NCBI RefSeq assembly: GCF_002138415.1
Contig: NZ_CP015612.1
Coordinates: 3,822,001-3,886,000 of the forward strand
Reading direction: 5' to 3'
DNA: 64,000 nt
From: Stenotrophomonas maltophilia
GTDB lineage: Bacteria > Pseudomonadota > Gammaproteobacteria > Xanthomonadales > Xanthomonadaceae
A model generated the notes under the pieces. The model was given only the letters and a program-made list of their open reading frames with translations, did not search any database and was not told the origin of the DNA. The position numbers and the translations under genes were made by a program. Shown one piece after another: positions 9,597 to 18,911 of this stretch; within the stretch, counting starts at the first letter, position 1, and each line of letters begins with the position of its first letter.

Positions 9597-10895
9597 TCAG
9601 CTCCGCGGTGGTGGCAGATGCGGCGCGACCAGCGCCAGCGTGCGCTGCAGGGCGCCTCGGCCATTGCTGACCAGCGTGCAGCCCGCGCGCGCCATGTCCA
9701 GGCGCGCCTGTACATCGTCGAGCAGGTGCTGCAACAGGTCGCCGACCGCCTGCACGTCCTCGCCGATCAGCAGTGCGCCGGCCTCACGCATGCGGCGCGA
9801 GATCTCGGCGAAGTTGTGCAGGTGCGGGCCGGTCACGGCAGCAGTGCCCATCGCCGCCGGCTCCAGCAGATTGTGGCCACCGATCGGCTGCAGGCTGCCA
9901 CCGACAAATGCCACCTGCGCGCAGGCATAGAACGGCATCAGCTCGCCCAGGGTGTCGATGACGAACACGTCGGTGTCGGCCTCGGGCCACTGCTTCGCGC
10001 GCCGGGTGGCCACGTTCCAGCCCTGTTCGCGCGCCAGCGCCTCTACCTTCGGGAAGCGCTCGGGATGCCGTGGCGCCCACAGCAGCAGCAGGTCGGGATG
10101 CTGCTGGCGCAGGCGACGGTGCAGGTCGACCACCGCCTGTTCTTCACCATCGTGGGTACTGGCGGCGATCCACACCGGGCGCCCGGCCGGCACGCGGGCA
10201 TGGAACTGCTCGACGAAGCCCTGCACGTCCGGCGTGGTGATGTCGAACTTCAGGTTGCCCAGCGCCTGGACCTGCTCCGGGGCAGCGCCCAGCTGCACGA
10301 AGCGGTCCGCGTCATCCTGCGACTGCGCGGCCACGCAGGTGACCGTACGCAGGGCGCGCCGGATCAGCGCCGCCAGCAGCCGGTAGCCGCGCAACGAACG
10401 TGCAGACAGGCGCGCATTGAGGATGTAGACCGGAATGCCCCGGTCACGGCAGCCGAACAGCATGTTCGGCCAGAGTTCGGTTTCCAGGATCAGCGCCAGG
10501 CTGGGCTGGAAGTGACCGAGGAAACGATTGACGCTGCCGGGCACGTCGTACGGCAGGTAGACGTGGTCCAGCGCATCGCCCCACAGCGCTCGCACGCGCT
10601 CCGAACCGGTCGGGGTGATGGTGGTGATGACCCAGCGGATGTCCGGGCGCTGCTCACGCAGGGCGTTCACCAGCGGCGCGGCGGCATTGACCTCGCCCAC
10701 CGACACCGCGTGCAGCCAGACCCGTGGCTGGCCGGTCGGCTGTGGATAGGAGGCGTAGCGCTCGTCCCAGCGCCGGAAGTATTCACGGACCCGGAAGCCG
10801 CGCCAGACCAGGTGGTACACGGTGATCGGCAGCAGGATGTAGAGCACGACCGAATACAGGCCGCGCAGGATCCATTCGACAGGGTCTTTACGCAT
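9597..10895 (-). CDS. waaA: 3-deoxy-D-manno-octulosonic acid (Kdo) transferase
   Basis: A 432-residue GT30 enzyme of the inner membrane that adds Kdo to lipid A precursor during LPS core synthesis. Family marks: an N-terminal membrane anchor (MRKDPVEWILRGLYSVVLY), RVWLHAVSVGEVNAA, LETELWPNMLF, LNARLSARSLRGY, and the nucleotide-sugar region with GGHNLLEPAAMGTAAVTGPH near the C-terminus. The start is the MRKDP methionine at 10893-10895; the frame continues further upstream but without similarity to the family. It is divergent from lpxL across 60 bases, so two lipid A/core genes share a promoter region. Confidence 0.94.
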   Translation of the reverse strand: MRKDPVEWILRGLYSVVLYILLPITVYHLVWRGFRVREYFRRWDERYASYPQPTGQPRVWLHAVSVGEVNAAAPLVNALREQRPDIRWVITTITPTGSERVRALWGDALDHVYLPYDVPGSVNRFLGHFQPSLALILETELWPNMLFGCRDRGIPVYILNARLSARSLRGYRLLAALIRRALRTVTCVAAQSQDDADRFVQLGAAPEQVQALGNLKFDITTPDVQGFVEQFHARVPAGRPVWIAASTHDGEEQAVVDLHRRLRQQHPDLLLLWAPRHPERFPKVEALAREQGWNVATRRAKQWPEADTDVFVIDTLGELMPFYACAQVAFVGGSLQPIGGHNLLEPAAMGTAAVTGPHLHNFAEISRRMREAGALLIGEDVQAVGDLLQHLLDDVQARLDMARAGCTLVSNGRGALQRTLALVAPHLPPPRS

Positions 10896-10955
10896 GCGGC
10901 AAGGATACGGGAGCCCCCCGGGAAAGACACGCGGCCGCCTTGGTAGAATGGGGCA

Positions 10956-11873
10956 ATGTCCGATGCCACCACCGCCGTCCGCCCGTCGCTGCGCGATCCG
11001 CGCAACTGGCCGATGTTCGCCGCCATGTTCGGCGCCTTCGCCATCGCCCGCCTGCCGTGGATGCTGCAGCGTGCGCTGGGCCGGGGCGTCGGCTGGATCA
11101 CCTGGCGCCTGCTCGGCAGCCGCCGTCGCGCCGCCGAGGTCAATCTGCAGCTGTGCTTCCCCGAAAAGGATGAAGGCTGGCGCCAGCGTCTGGTACGCGA
11201 CAGCTTCGATGCGCTGGGCGTGGGCGTGTTCGAGTGCATCCGTGCCTGGTGGGGCAGTATCGACCGCATCCGCCCGCAGGTGCAGATCGAAGGCCTGGAG
11301 CACCTGCGGCAGATGCAGGCCGAAGGCCGTGGCGTGCTGCTGGTCTCCGGCCACTTCATGACCCTGGAGATGTGCGGGCGCCTGCTGTGCGACTACGTTG
11401 ATCTTTCGGGCATGTACCGCAAGCACAAGAACCCGGTATACGAATGGGCGGTGAAGTTCGGCCGCCTGCGCTATGCCAAGGCGATGTTCGCCAACGAGGA
11501 CATCCGCGCCACCGTGCGGCACCTGAAGAAGGGCGGCTTCCTCTGGTATGCACCGGACCAGGACATGCGTGGCAAGGACACCGTGTTCGTGCCGTTCTTC
11601 GGCCACACTGCGTCCACCATCACCGCCACCCACCAGCTGGCACGGATGACCGGTTGTGCGGTGATCCCGTATTTCCATCGCCGCGAAGGCGGCAGGTACT
11701 TCCTGAAGATCGGTGCGCCGCTGGAGAATTTCCCCAGCGAGGATGTGGAAGCCGATACCACGCGGGTCAACCAGGCCATCGAAGAGATGGTGCGCGAGGC
11801 GCCCGACCAGTACTTGTGGATCCACCGTCGTTTCAAGCGCCAGCCCGGCGGCCGGAGCGATTTCTACAAGTAG
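10956..11873 (+). CDS. lpxL: Lipid A biosynthesis acyltransferase, LpxL/HtrB family
   Basis: A 305-residue acyltransferase that adds a secondary acyl chain to Kdo2-lipid IVA at the inner membrane. The catalytic HX4E motif is present as H133-FMTL-E138. The family segments GVLLVSGHF, GMYRKHKNP and WYAPDQDM, and the C-terminal PDQYLWIHRRFK (matching YLWxHRRFK), are all seen. The acyl chain used cannot be told from sequence. The stop codon TAG is the end of a GTAG REP (11870-11873). Divergent from waaA. Confidence 0.93.
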   Translation: MSDATTAVRPSLRDPRNWPMFAAMFGAFAIARLPWMLQRALGRGVGWITWRLLGSRRRAAEVNLQLCFPEKDEGWRQRLVRDSFDALGVGVFECIRAWWGSIDRIRPQVQIEGLEHLRQMQAEGRGVLLVSGHFMTLEMCGRLLCDYVDLSGMYRKHKNPVYEWAVKFGRLRYAKAMFANEDIRATVRHLKKGGFLWYAPDQDMRGKDTVFVPFFGHTASTITATHQLARMTGCAVIPYFHRREGGRYFLKIGAPLENFPSEDVEADTTRVNQAIEEMVREAPDQYLWIHRRFKRQPGGRSDFYK

Positions 11874-12459
11874 ATCCACGCCATGCGTGGATGCTCTACA
11901 TTCGGGTACCGGCAACTACAACGGCCAACGGCACCATGCGTGCGGGTACTCACCCAACGCGCTGACCAGGCCCGCACGGACCGGGTTGGCCAAGATGTAC
12001 ATCGCCTTCTCATGAAGGGATTCATCGCTGCGTACGGCGTGATCGTGGTAACCGTGCTGCCACAGCGACCCTCGCCGTTCCAATCGCCGGTTCAGCAGTC
12101 GGCTGCTGCGTGATTTGAGCAGGGCCATGCACTCGGCCAGGGTTTCGCTGCGCAGTTCCATCAGCCAGTGCAGATGGTCGGGCATCACCACCCAGGCGAG
12201 GCTGTGGCTGAAGCCCTTGCGCTCTACGAAGCGAAGGGTGTCGATCAGGATCGCCACGTTTGCCGCATCGGCGAACAACGCTTCGCGTCCGAGGGTTGCC
12301 GTGGTAAGTGAATACACGTTACCGGATCGGGAAAATCGACCGTAGCGGAGTCTGGGGCTGGCCATGCCTCCAGCGTGCGCGACCGGTGGGGACACCGATA
12401 TTGGAGATGTCACCGTGTTCGGGTCGGGAAAGCCCCATCCACGCATGGCGTGGATCTAC
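11870..12459. mobile_element. RAYT gene bracketed by inverted GTAG REPs
   Basis: Identical 23-bp REP palindromes in opposite orientation bound this 590-bp segment: 11870-11892 (starting GTAGATCCACGCC) and 12437-12459 (its exact reverse complement). Between them lies a transposase gene of the REP-associated type. This is the classic layout by which RAYTs are thought to maintain and spread REPs. The same REP also occurs in the tandem array at 659-816. Confidence 0.85.
11916..12365 (-). CDS. REP-associated tyrosine transposase (RAYT)
   Basis: A single-domain Y1 transposase of the IS200/IS605 superfamily, 149 residues from the ATG at 12363-12365 (a longer frame extends to 12446, into the REP). 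It has the HUH metal-binding motif in VMPDHLHWLM (His64, His66) and the catalytic tyrosine in AMYILANPVRAGLV (Tyr123), the two hallmarks of the family. RAYTs cleave and join single-stranded REP DNA and are domesticated rather than self-mobile. All catalytic residues are intact, so it may be active on the flanking GTAG palindromes. Confidence 0.9.
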   Translation of the reverse strand: MASPRLRYGRFSRSGNVYSLTTATLGREALFADAANVAILIDTLRFVERKGFSHSLAWVVMPDHLHWLMELRSETLAECMALLKSRSSRLLNRRLERRGSLWQHGYHDHAVRSDESLHEKAMYILANPVRAGLVSALGEYPHAWCRWPL

Positions 12460-12502
12460 TGATCGGCTCCATGGTTGATCCCTGCCATGCACAGATGCGC
12501 GG

Positions 12503-13834
12503 TCACCTCACCGGCGCAGACTCATCCGATTCGCGCGCCAGCAGGCTGCCGGCGAACAGCGCTGCCAGCAGCACGGTCAGGCCACCCCAGAACGCGGAAT
12601 AGAACGCCAGATGGGTGTTGAGCGGGAACACCGTGACCGCCAGCGCCAGCATCGCCGGCCGCGCACGCTCACGGGCGGCGGCCGGCGCATAGCGCCATGC
12701 CCGCCAGGCCTGGGCCACCGCCGCCAGCCACAGCAGCAGGCCCAACACACCGGTTTCTGCCAGGACTTCCAGCACGATCTGATGGGCGTGCAACGCGGGG
12801 GCATTGCCCCACACCGCCGGTCCTTCATCGGCCACGCAGGCCGGATAGGCATCGCGGAAACCGCGCGCGCCGACCCCGTTGACCGGGTGCGCTTCAATCA
12901 TGCAGACGGCGGCTTCCCAGATCCGCGCGCGACCGGACAGCGCCTCGTCGACACCCCGTTCGCCTCCATCCCAGGCCATCGCCGTACGTGCGAAGCGCTC
13001 GCGCAGCTGCGGCACGCTGGCGGTCAGCACCCCCGCCCCGAGAACGGCGACCAGTGCCAGCACCGCCAGCCGCTTCCAGCCGAACTGGCGTACGCCGCTG
13101 TAAGCCAGCACCAGTGCGAAGGTGATCCATGAGGCACGCGAGCCGGCCAGCAGCAGCACACTGCCCAGCGCAGCGGCCGCCAGCACCCAGCCCGCATTGC
13201 CGAAGCGGCGCGCCACCGGCAGCAACAGGAACGGCGACAGACTGGCCAACACCTGACCGAATTTCAGGTTGCACGGACCCAGGGCGCCACTGAGCCGGTC
13301 GGCCACTGCAGCCTCATCTGCCGGGCACAGCGCATGGCCGCTCACCGCCAGCTTCAGCTGCTCCAGTGACCAGAACCACGGGCTGGTACCCACTACCGCC
13401 TGCACCAGCGCATCCAGCGTCCACGCAGCGGTGATCACCGCGAGGCCGCCGAAGGTCAGCCGCCGCCGTTCCGGCGTGGCAACCGCGATCGCCACCAGCC
13501 ACATGAAGGGCAGGTAGCGCAGGCCGGCGGCCGCCTTCGTCCACGACGCTGCCGGATCGATCGCGTCAAACGCCGAGAATGCCTGCGGCAGCCAATAGCC
13601 GAGGAACAGGATCGAGGTCAGCGCCCAGGCTGCCGTGCTCAACAGATGCGGACGGCGCTGCAGGCGGCGCATGACCATACGCGCGGCGGCGTAGACCGCG
13701 CCAAGACCGAGCACGGTTTCAGCGATGCCCGGCAACGGCCACAGCGCCACGTACGCCAGCACCCACCAGGGCGCCCAGCGCCCGGCGCGGTCGTCGCGCA
13801 CGAGGGTTGCGGGGTCAGCCGGCGAGGTCGGCAT
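12503..13834 (-). CDS. O-antigen ligase / polymerase family membrane protein (Wzy_C)
   Basis: A 443-residue multi-span protein, about 10-12 helices. The C-terminal third has the large periplasmic loop typical of WaaL/Wzy proteins (SGRARIWEAAVCMIEAHPVNGVGARGF split around the H-P-x-x-G-x-G motif) and then LHAHQIVLEVLAETGVLG, with the conserved His. Such proteins join O-antigen or capsule units to the lipid A core, or polymerise them, on the outer face of the inner membrane. The start at 13834 (MPTSPADP) overlaps the glycosyltransferase stop by 20 bases, indicating translational coupling. Ligase versus polymerase cannot be decided here; the core-LPS context favours ligase. Confidence 0.85.
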   Translation of the reverse strand: MPTSPADPATLVRDDRAGRWAPWWVLAYVALWPLPGIAETVLGLGAVYAAARMVMRRLQRRPHLLSTAAWALTSILFLGYWLPQAFSAFDAIDPAASWTKAAAGLRYLPFMWLVAIAVATPERRRLTFGGLAVITAAWTLDALVQAVVGTSPWFWSLEQLKLAVSGHALCPADEAAVADRLSGALGPCNLKFGQVLASLSPFLLLPVARRFGNAGWVLAAAALGSVLLLAGSRASWITFALVLAYSGVRQFGWKRLAVLALVAVLGAGVLTASVPQLRERFARTAMAWDGGERGVDEALSGRARIWEAAVCMIEAHPVNGVGARGFRDAYPACVADEGPAVWGNAPALHAHQIVLEVLAETGVLGLLLWLAAVAQAWRAWRYAPAAARERARPAMLALAVTVFPLNTHLAFYSAFWGGLTVLLAALFAGSLLARESDESAPVR

Positions 13835-14930
13835 AGAGGCGGAGGGTATCGCGCTGCATGGCCTGCAGGGTAAACGGGATGCGGGTCGGCAGGGACGGCG
13901 GCTGCGCCAGCAGGGCCAGCGCACGTTCACCCAGCGCGCGGGCATCACCCAGCGGCACCACGCCTGTGGGTTGCAGCTGCCGAAGCAGTTCGCCGACGCC
14001 ACCATGATCCCAGCCCAGCACCGGACGACCGACCGACAGCGCCTCGACCACGGTACGGCCGAATGCTTCGGGTTTGTCCGACAGCTGCAGCACAAGATCG
14101 CTGGCCGCATAGGCCTGGGCAATGCGCGCGGTCGGCGTGCTGATCTGTACGGCCTCGGCCACGCCGAGTGCCGCAGCCTGGCGGCGCAGGTCAGCCACGT
14201 AAGCCTCGCGCCCGGGCTCGTCGGTGCCCAGCATCCACAGCTGTGCCGGCACACCGGCCGCGCGGACATCCGCCAGCAACTGCAGCGCATGAGCATGTCC
14301 CTTCAGCCGGGTGCCCCGCCCCGGCAGCAACAACAGCGGGCCCTCAACCTGCGCCAGCCACGGGTAATCGGCTGCCAGCGCCAGTCGTGGCCGGCGGTCG
14401 GCGCGGGCCACGCGCGGAAACTGTGCGACATCGACGCCACGCGGAATCACCTGCAGCCGCGCTTCGGGAACCGTCGGATAGTGCCGCTGCACGTAGTCGC
14501 GCACGCTGTTGGACACGCAGATCACGCGTTCACCGCTGGTCATGACCGCGCTGTAGCGACTGGGCGAATTCAACCCGTGCACGGTGGTCACCCAGTGCGG
14601 GCGCTGTGCGGCGGGCATGGCACGGATCGCGTACAGGCCCAGCCAGGCCGGCAGCCGCGAACGGGCATGCACGATATCCGCGCCCACTTCGGCGAACAGG
14701 CGGCGCAACGTCGGCAGGTGGCGCAGGGTCAGCAGCGACTTGCGGCCGATGTCGAGGGTGAGGTGCTCGGCACCGCTATCGAGCAGCGGCTGCACCAGGC
14801 GGCCCCCGGCGGAGACCACCAGCGCACGATGGCCGGCAGCGACCAGCGCCGCAGCGATTTCCAGGGTCGAGCGCTCGACACCGCCGGAGTGCAGCGCCGG
14901 CAGCAACTGCACCACGGTCAATCGGCGCAT
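13815..14930 (-). CDS. Glycosyltransferase family 4 protein
   Basis: A 371-residue GT-B glycosyltransferase. The N-terminal acceptor domain begins VVQLLPALHSGGVERSTLEIA, the typical GT4 opening (G-G-x-E). The C-terminal donor domain has IPRGVDVAQF, LLLLPGRGTRLKGH and the E-x7-E motif in KPEAFGRTVVEALSVGRPVLG. It probably transfers a hexose during LPS core or O-chain assembly, at the cytoplasmic side of the inner membrane. It is translated just ahead of, and overlapping, the O-antigen ligase-like gene. The sugar donor is unknown. Confidence 0.9.
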   Translation of the reverse strand: MRRLTVVQLLPALHSGGVERSTLEIAAALVAAGHRALVVSAGGRLVQPLLDSGAEHLTLDIGRKSLLTLRHLPTLRRLFAEVGADIVHARSRLPAWLGLYAIRAMPAAQRPHWVTTVHGLNSPSRYSAVMTSGERVICVSNSVRDYVQRHYPTVPEARLQVIPRGVDVAQFPRVARADRRPRLALAADYPWLAQVEGPLLLLPGRGTRLKGHAHALQLLADVRAAGVPAQLWMLGTDEPGREAYVADLRRQAAALGVAEAVQISTPTARIAQAYAASDLVLQLSDKPEAFGRTVVEALSVGRPVLGWDHGGVGELLRQLQPTGVVPLGDARALGERALALLAQPPSLPTRIPFTLQAMQRDTLRLYADLAG

Positions 14931-14945
14931 CGAAGGGGCGGCCGT

Positions 14946-15143
14946 TTAGTCGGCCAGCACGAACACGGAACCGCAGTATGGGCACTGCGCTTCGCCATTG
15001 GGCTCGTCTTCGATCGGCAGGTACACGCGCGGATGCGAGTTCCACAGCGCCATTTCCGGGGTCGGGCAGCTCAGCGGCAGATCGCTGCGGTGCACGGTGT
15101 AGCGCTTCTCGGCGTTGGCGGGCGCGGTGGCGGTATGGCTCAT
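14946..15143 (-). CDS. Small zinc-finger (CHCC) protein
   Basis: A 65-residue protein with the four ligands of the CHCC zinc finger found in bacterial relatives of mitochondrial NDUFS6: Cys26, His37, Cys54 and Cys57 (LSCPTPEMALWNSHPRVYL and CPYCG). The start at 15143 (MSHTATAP) is supported by the family length. It is 15 bases upstream of the glycosyltransferase and on the same strand. Its exact role in bacteria is not established. Confidence 0.88.
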   Translation of the reverse strand: MSHTATAPANAEKRYTVHRSDLPLSCPTPEMALWNSHPRVYLPIEDEPNGEAQCPYCGSVFVLAD

Positions 15144-15566
15144 GGCGGATGTCGATGAACGGGTTGCGAGGCCTGTGATTCTAGCATCCGGGCCGCCCCG
15201 ACATTGCGCCGCAACAGGTCTTTGCGCGCCGCGGGGCGTTTCCTCGCGGGGTTGCACGGCAGATCCAAGGCCACGCGCTGGCGGAAATCCTTCAATGGAT
15301 CCAGCGGATTCACGCCGGAAACCCGCCGACCGCAGAATTTCCCGCATTTGGATCGAACTAAATGGGACTTGTCAGGCTGCTGCGGCTGTTGCAGGATCGG
15401 GCCAGGTCGCACCCCGACCCACCCCAATCCGACCCGATCGCATGGCCCGCCCCCACCGGACCGGCATCGCCTCTTCCACTGCCATCCCGGCGGGCGGAGC
15501 GATGCTGTCCGTGGTGTCCGCCGATGCGGGTTCTGCCCGCCGCCTGCCCTTCCGGGAGACCCTTGC
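15144..15566. other. 423-bp intergenic region upstream of the GH92 gene
   Basis: No gene supported. An open frame continuous with the GH92 gene crosses most of it, but it has no Shine-Dalgarno site or recognisable protein motif. It separates two divergent genes, so it should hold promoters for both; I found no convincing -35/-10 pair. Confidence 0.5.
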
Positions 15567-18500
15567 ATGACCCTGTCCGATCCACGCCGCGCCCTGCTTC
15601 CGCTCGCCCTGGCCCTGGCCTGCGCGACTACCGCGATGCCGGTGCTGGCACAGGGACTGCAGACCTCGTTCGAGCCCGGCGAACCTGCCCCCTCGCAGGC
15701 CGCGGGTGCACTGCAGGTCACGATCGGCAACGGCCCTGCAGCGCCTTACGCCGCCAAGCGCAGTGCGGGCTACAGCGGCCTGCACGCACTGCGCTACAGC
15801 AGCGAAGGCGGCAGCGCGCGGCGCGAGCTGTTCAAGGCGGACATCACCATCGGGACCGATACCACGCTGTCGTGGCTGGTGCTGCCGGAGATCGTCGGCA
15901 AGGACACCGTGGCCTCGACCTATGTGTCGCTGGACCTGCTGCTGGACGACGGCAGCCGCGTCTCCGCCAGCCCCGCGCGTGACCAGCATGGCGTGGCCCT
16001 CGGTGCACACGCGCAGGGCGCGTCGAAGACGCTGTACCCGCAGCAGTGGGCGCGCAAGGCGGTGCGGCTGGGCGACGTGCCCGCGCTGATGGGCCGCCGC
16101 GTGGTCGCGATCGAACTGGACGTGGCCAGTGCCGAGGGCGCGCCGGTCTCCGGCTGGATCGATGATGTGCACCTGGACACAGTACCGAGGCAGCAGCCAA
16201 CACGCGTCTCCGACTGGGTGCTGACCACCCGTGGCACCCAGGCCAACGGCACCTTCTCGCGCGGCAACAATTTCCCGGCCACCGCGGTGCCACACGGGTT
16301 CAACTTCTGGACCCCGGTGACCGATGCCGGCGCGCTGAACTGGCTGTACCGCTGGAACGAACAGAACGACGCACAGAACCGTCCACAACTGCAGGCGCTT
16401 GCGCTGAGCCATCAGCCCAGCCCGTGGATGGGCGACCGCCAGACCTTCCAGGTGATGCCCTCGGCCAGCCGTGGTGTGCCGGACGCCGACCGCCGCAAGC
16501 GCGCGCTGTCGTTCGATCGCAGCCATGAAAGCGCGCGCCCGTATCGCTACGACGTGCGCTTCGACAATGGCATCGCTGCATCGATCGCACCGACCGATCA
16601 TGCTGCGCTGTTCCGCTTCGACTTCCCCGAGGGCGGCGACGCCAACCTGCTGTTCGACAACGTCGATGCACGCGCTGGCCTGACTTTGGACGCTGCGACG
16701 CAGACGCTGTCCGGCTACACCGACACGCGCAGCGGCCTGTCCAACGGCGCCAGCCGCATGTACGTGGTCGCCGGCTTCGACAAGCCGTGGCGCGGCAGTG
16801 GGCGCCTCGACACCGGCCGCCCGACCGGCTACATCAAGTTCGACGCCGGCAGCGACCGGCAGGTGACCATGCGCATCGCCACCTCGCTGATCTCGGTGGA
16901 GCAGGCACGGCACAACCTGGCACTTGAGATCGCCGCCACCGATACGCTGGAGAGCGTGGCCGGCCGCGCGCAGGATGCATGGGACGCGCGCCTGGCCCGC
17001 TTCGACATCGGCGATGCCAGCGACGACCAGAAGACCACGCTGTACTCCAGCCTGTACCGGCTGTACCTGTACCCCAATTCCGGCCACGAGAATGCCGGCA
17101 GCGCGGCCGCACCGGACTGGCGCTACGCCAACCAGGCCAGCGCCAGCGATGACAACACCGACGGCAGCGCGACCCGCAGCTACGCCGCCGTGCGCGACGG
17201 CAAGGTCTTCGTCAACAACGGCTTCTGGGACACCTTCCGCACCACCTGGCCGGCCTATGCGCTGTTCACGCCCGACGATGCCGGCCAGCTGGTGCAGGGC
17301 TTCATCGAGCAGTACCGCGCCGGCGGCTGGATCGCGCGCTGGTCGTCGCCGGGCTACGCCGACCTGATGGTCGGTACCAGCTCGGACGTGGCCTTCGCCG
17401 ATGCGTGGCTGAAGGGCATCGGCGGCTTCGATCCGGCCGAGGCCTACGCCGCCGCGCTGAAGAACGCGACCGTGGTGCCGCCCGACCGTCATGTCGGCCG
17501 CAAGGGCATGGACCGCTCGACCTTCCGTGGCTATGCCAGCGCCGACGTGCATGAGGGCATGTCGTGGACGATGGAAGGTGCGCTCAACGATTTCGGCATC
17601 GCCAACATGGCCGACGCGCTGGCCAAGCGTGCGGCCACGCCGGCCGCACGCGAGCGCTACAGCACCGAGGCCGACTACTTCCGCCATCGTGCCGCCAGCT
17701 ACGCGACGATGTTCGATCCGGACGCCGGCTTCTTCCAGGGCCGCACCGCCGATGGCCGCTGGCGCGTGGACAGCAAGGACTACGATCCGCGCGTGTGGGG
17801 CCACGACTACACCGAATCCAACGGTTGGACCTTCGCCTTCACCGCCGCCCACGATGGCGAAGGCCTGGCGGCGCTGTACGGTGGCCGCGAAAAGCTGGCG
17901 GCGAAGCTGGATACCTTCTTCGCCACGCCGGAAACCGCGGACCCGGCACTGGCCGGTTCCTATGGCGGCACCATCCATGAGATGACCGAAGCGCGCGACG
18001 TGCGCATGGGCATGTACGCGCACAGCAACCAGCCGGCGCACCACATCCCGTGGATGTACCTGTACGCCGGGCAGCCATGGAAGACCCAGCAGCATGTGCG
18101 CGAGATCCTGGCGCGGCTGTACGTCGGCAGCGAGATCGGCCAGGGTTATCCAGGCGATGAGGACAACGGCGAGACCTCGGCATGGTACGTACTGGCCTCA
18201 CTGGGCCTGTACCCGCTGCGCATGGGCGCCCCGGAGTATGTGATCGGCTCGCCGGCCTTCCAGCACGCACGGGTGGAGCTGCAAGGCGGCGCGGTGCTGA
18301 CCGTGAACGCGGCGAACAACTCGCGTGAGAACGTCTACGTGCAGTCGCTGAAGATCAACGGCCAGCCCTGGACGAAGACCTGGGTGCCGCACGACCTGAT
18401 CGCCAAGGGTGCGACGCTGGACTTCGTGATGGGACCGCAGCCGTCGCGCTGGGGCAGCGGCGTGGATGACGTGCCGCGCTCGCTGACCACACGTGGCCAG

Positions 18501-18911
18501 CGTCCGCAGCTGCTGCACGACCTGCTCGGCAGCGGCGCGAAGGCAACGCTGGCCGATGGCCGCGCCCTGCCCGCACTGCTCGATGACGATGCGGCCACCA
18601 CCGTCGGCCTGGGCGGCGGCGCAACCATCGCGCTGACCGGTCTGGCCGAAGGCACCCCGACGATGTACACGCTGACCAGCGGCGACGGCCGCATCCAGGG
18701 CGGGGAGTGGGCGCTGGAAGCGCGCAACGGCAGCGGCCGCTGGATCGTACTCGACCAGCGCAGCGGCGAAGCCTTCGAATCCGCCCGCCAGACCCGTCCG
18801 TTCCGCATCGCCAAACCCGGTCGTTACAGCGAGTACCGCCTTCGCCTGGCGGCACCGGCACGGCTGCCGCTGGCGGAGATCGAACTGCTGGCGGCCGGCA
18901 CCGTACAATGA
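15567..18911 (+). CDS. Secreted GH92 family glycosidase (mannosidase clan) with Gln in the usual acid position
   Basis: A protein of 1114 residues with a signal peptide ending near PVLAQ (residue 29), a beta-sandwich module, and the large (alpha/alpha)6 GH92 catalytic domain. Family segments seen: GTFSRGNNFPATAVPHGFNFW, NNGFWDTFRTTWPAYAL, GWIARWSSPGYADLMVGTSSD (split), and GDEDNGETSAWYVLASLGLYPL, which carries the catalytic-base aspartate. GH92 enzymes are calcium-dependent exo-alpha-mannosidases. The usual general-acid motif N-E-P is here N821-Q822-P823. A C-terminal region after about residue 950 looks like an added carbohydrate-binding module. It is followed by the metalloprotease gene with an ATGA overlap. 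Confidence 0.88.
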   Translation: MTLSDPRRALLPLALALACATTAMPVLAQGLQTSFEPGEPAPSQAAGALQVTIGNGPAAPYAAKRSAGYSGLHALRYSSEGGSARRELFKADITIGTDTTLSWLVLPEIVGKDTVASTYVSLDLLLDDGSRVSASPARDQHGVALGAHAQGASKTLYPQQWARKAVRLGDVPALMGRRVVAIELDVASAEGAPVSGWIDDVHLDTVPRQQPTRVSDWVLTTRGTQANGTFSRGNNFPATAVPHGFNFWTPVTDAGALNWLYRWNEQNDAQNRPQLQALALSHQPSPWMGDRQTFQVMPSASRGVPDADRRKRALSFDRSHESARPYRYDVRFDNGIAASIAPTDHAALFRFDFPEGGDANLLFDNVDARAGLTLDAATQTLSGYTDTRSGLSNGASRMYVVAGFDKPWRGSGRLDTGRPTGYIKFDAGSDRQVTMRIATSLISVEQARHNLALEIAATDTLESVAGRAQDAWDARLARFDIGDASDDQKTTLYSSLYRLYLYPNSGHENAGSAAAPDWRYANQASASDDNTDGSATRSYAAVRDGKVFVNNGFWDTFRTTWPAYALFTPDDAGQLVQGFIEQYRAGGWIARWSSPGYADLMVGTSSDVAFADAWLKGIGGFDPAEAYAAALKNATVVPPDRHVGRKGMDRSTFRGYASADVHEGMSWTMEGALNDFGIANMADALAKRAATPAARERYSTEADYFRHRAASYATMFDPDAGFFQGRTADGRWRVDSKDYDPRVWGHDYTESNGWTFAFTAAHDGEGLAALYGGREKLAAKLDTFFATPETADPALAGSYGGTIHEMTEARDVRMGMYAHSNQPAHHIPWMYLYAGQPWKTQQHVREILARLYVGSEIGQGYPGDEDNGETSAWYVLASLGLYPLRMGAPEYVIGSPAFQHARVELQGGAVLTVNAANNSRENVYVQSLKINGQPWTKTWVPHDLIAKGATLDFVMGPQPSRWGSGVDDVPRSLTTRGQRPQLLHDLLGSGAKATLADGRALPALLDDDAATTVGLGGGATIALTGLAEGTPTMYTLTSGDGRIQGGEWALEARNGSGRWIVLDQRSGEAFESARQTRPFRIAKPGRYSEYRLRLAAPARLPLAEIELLAAGTVQ

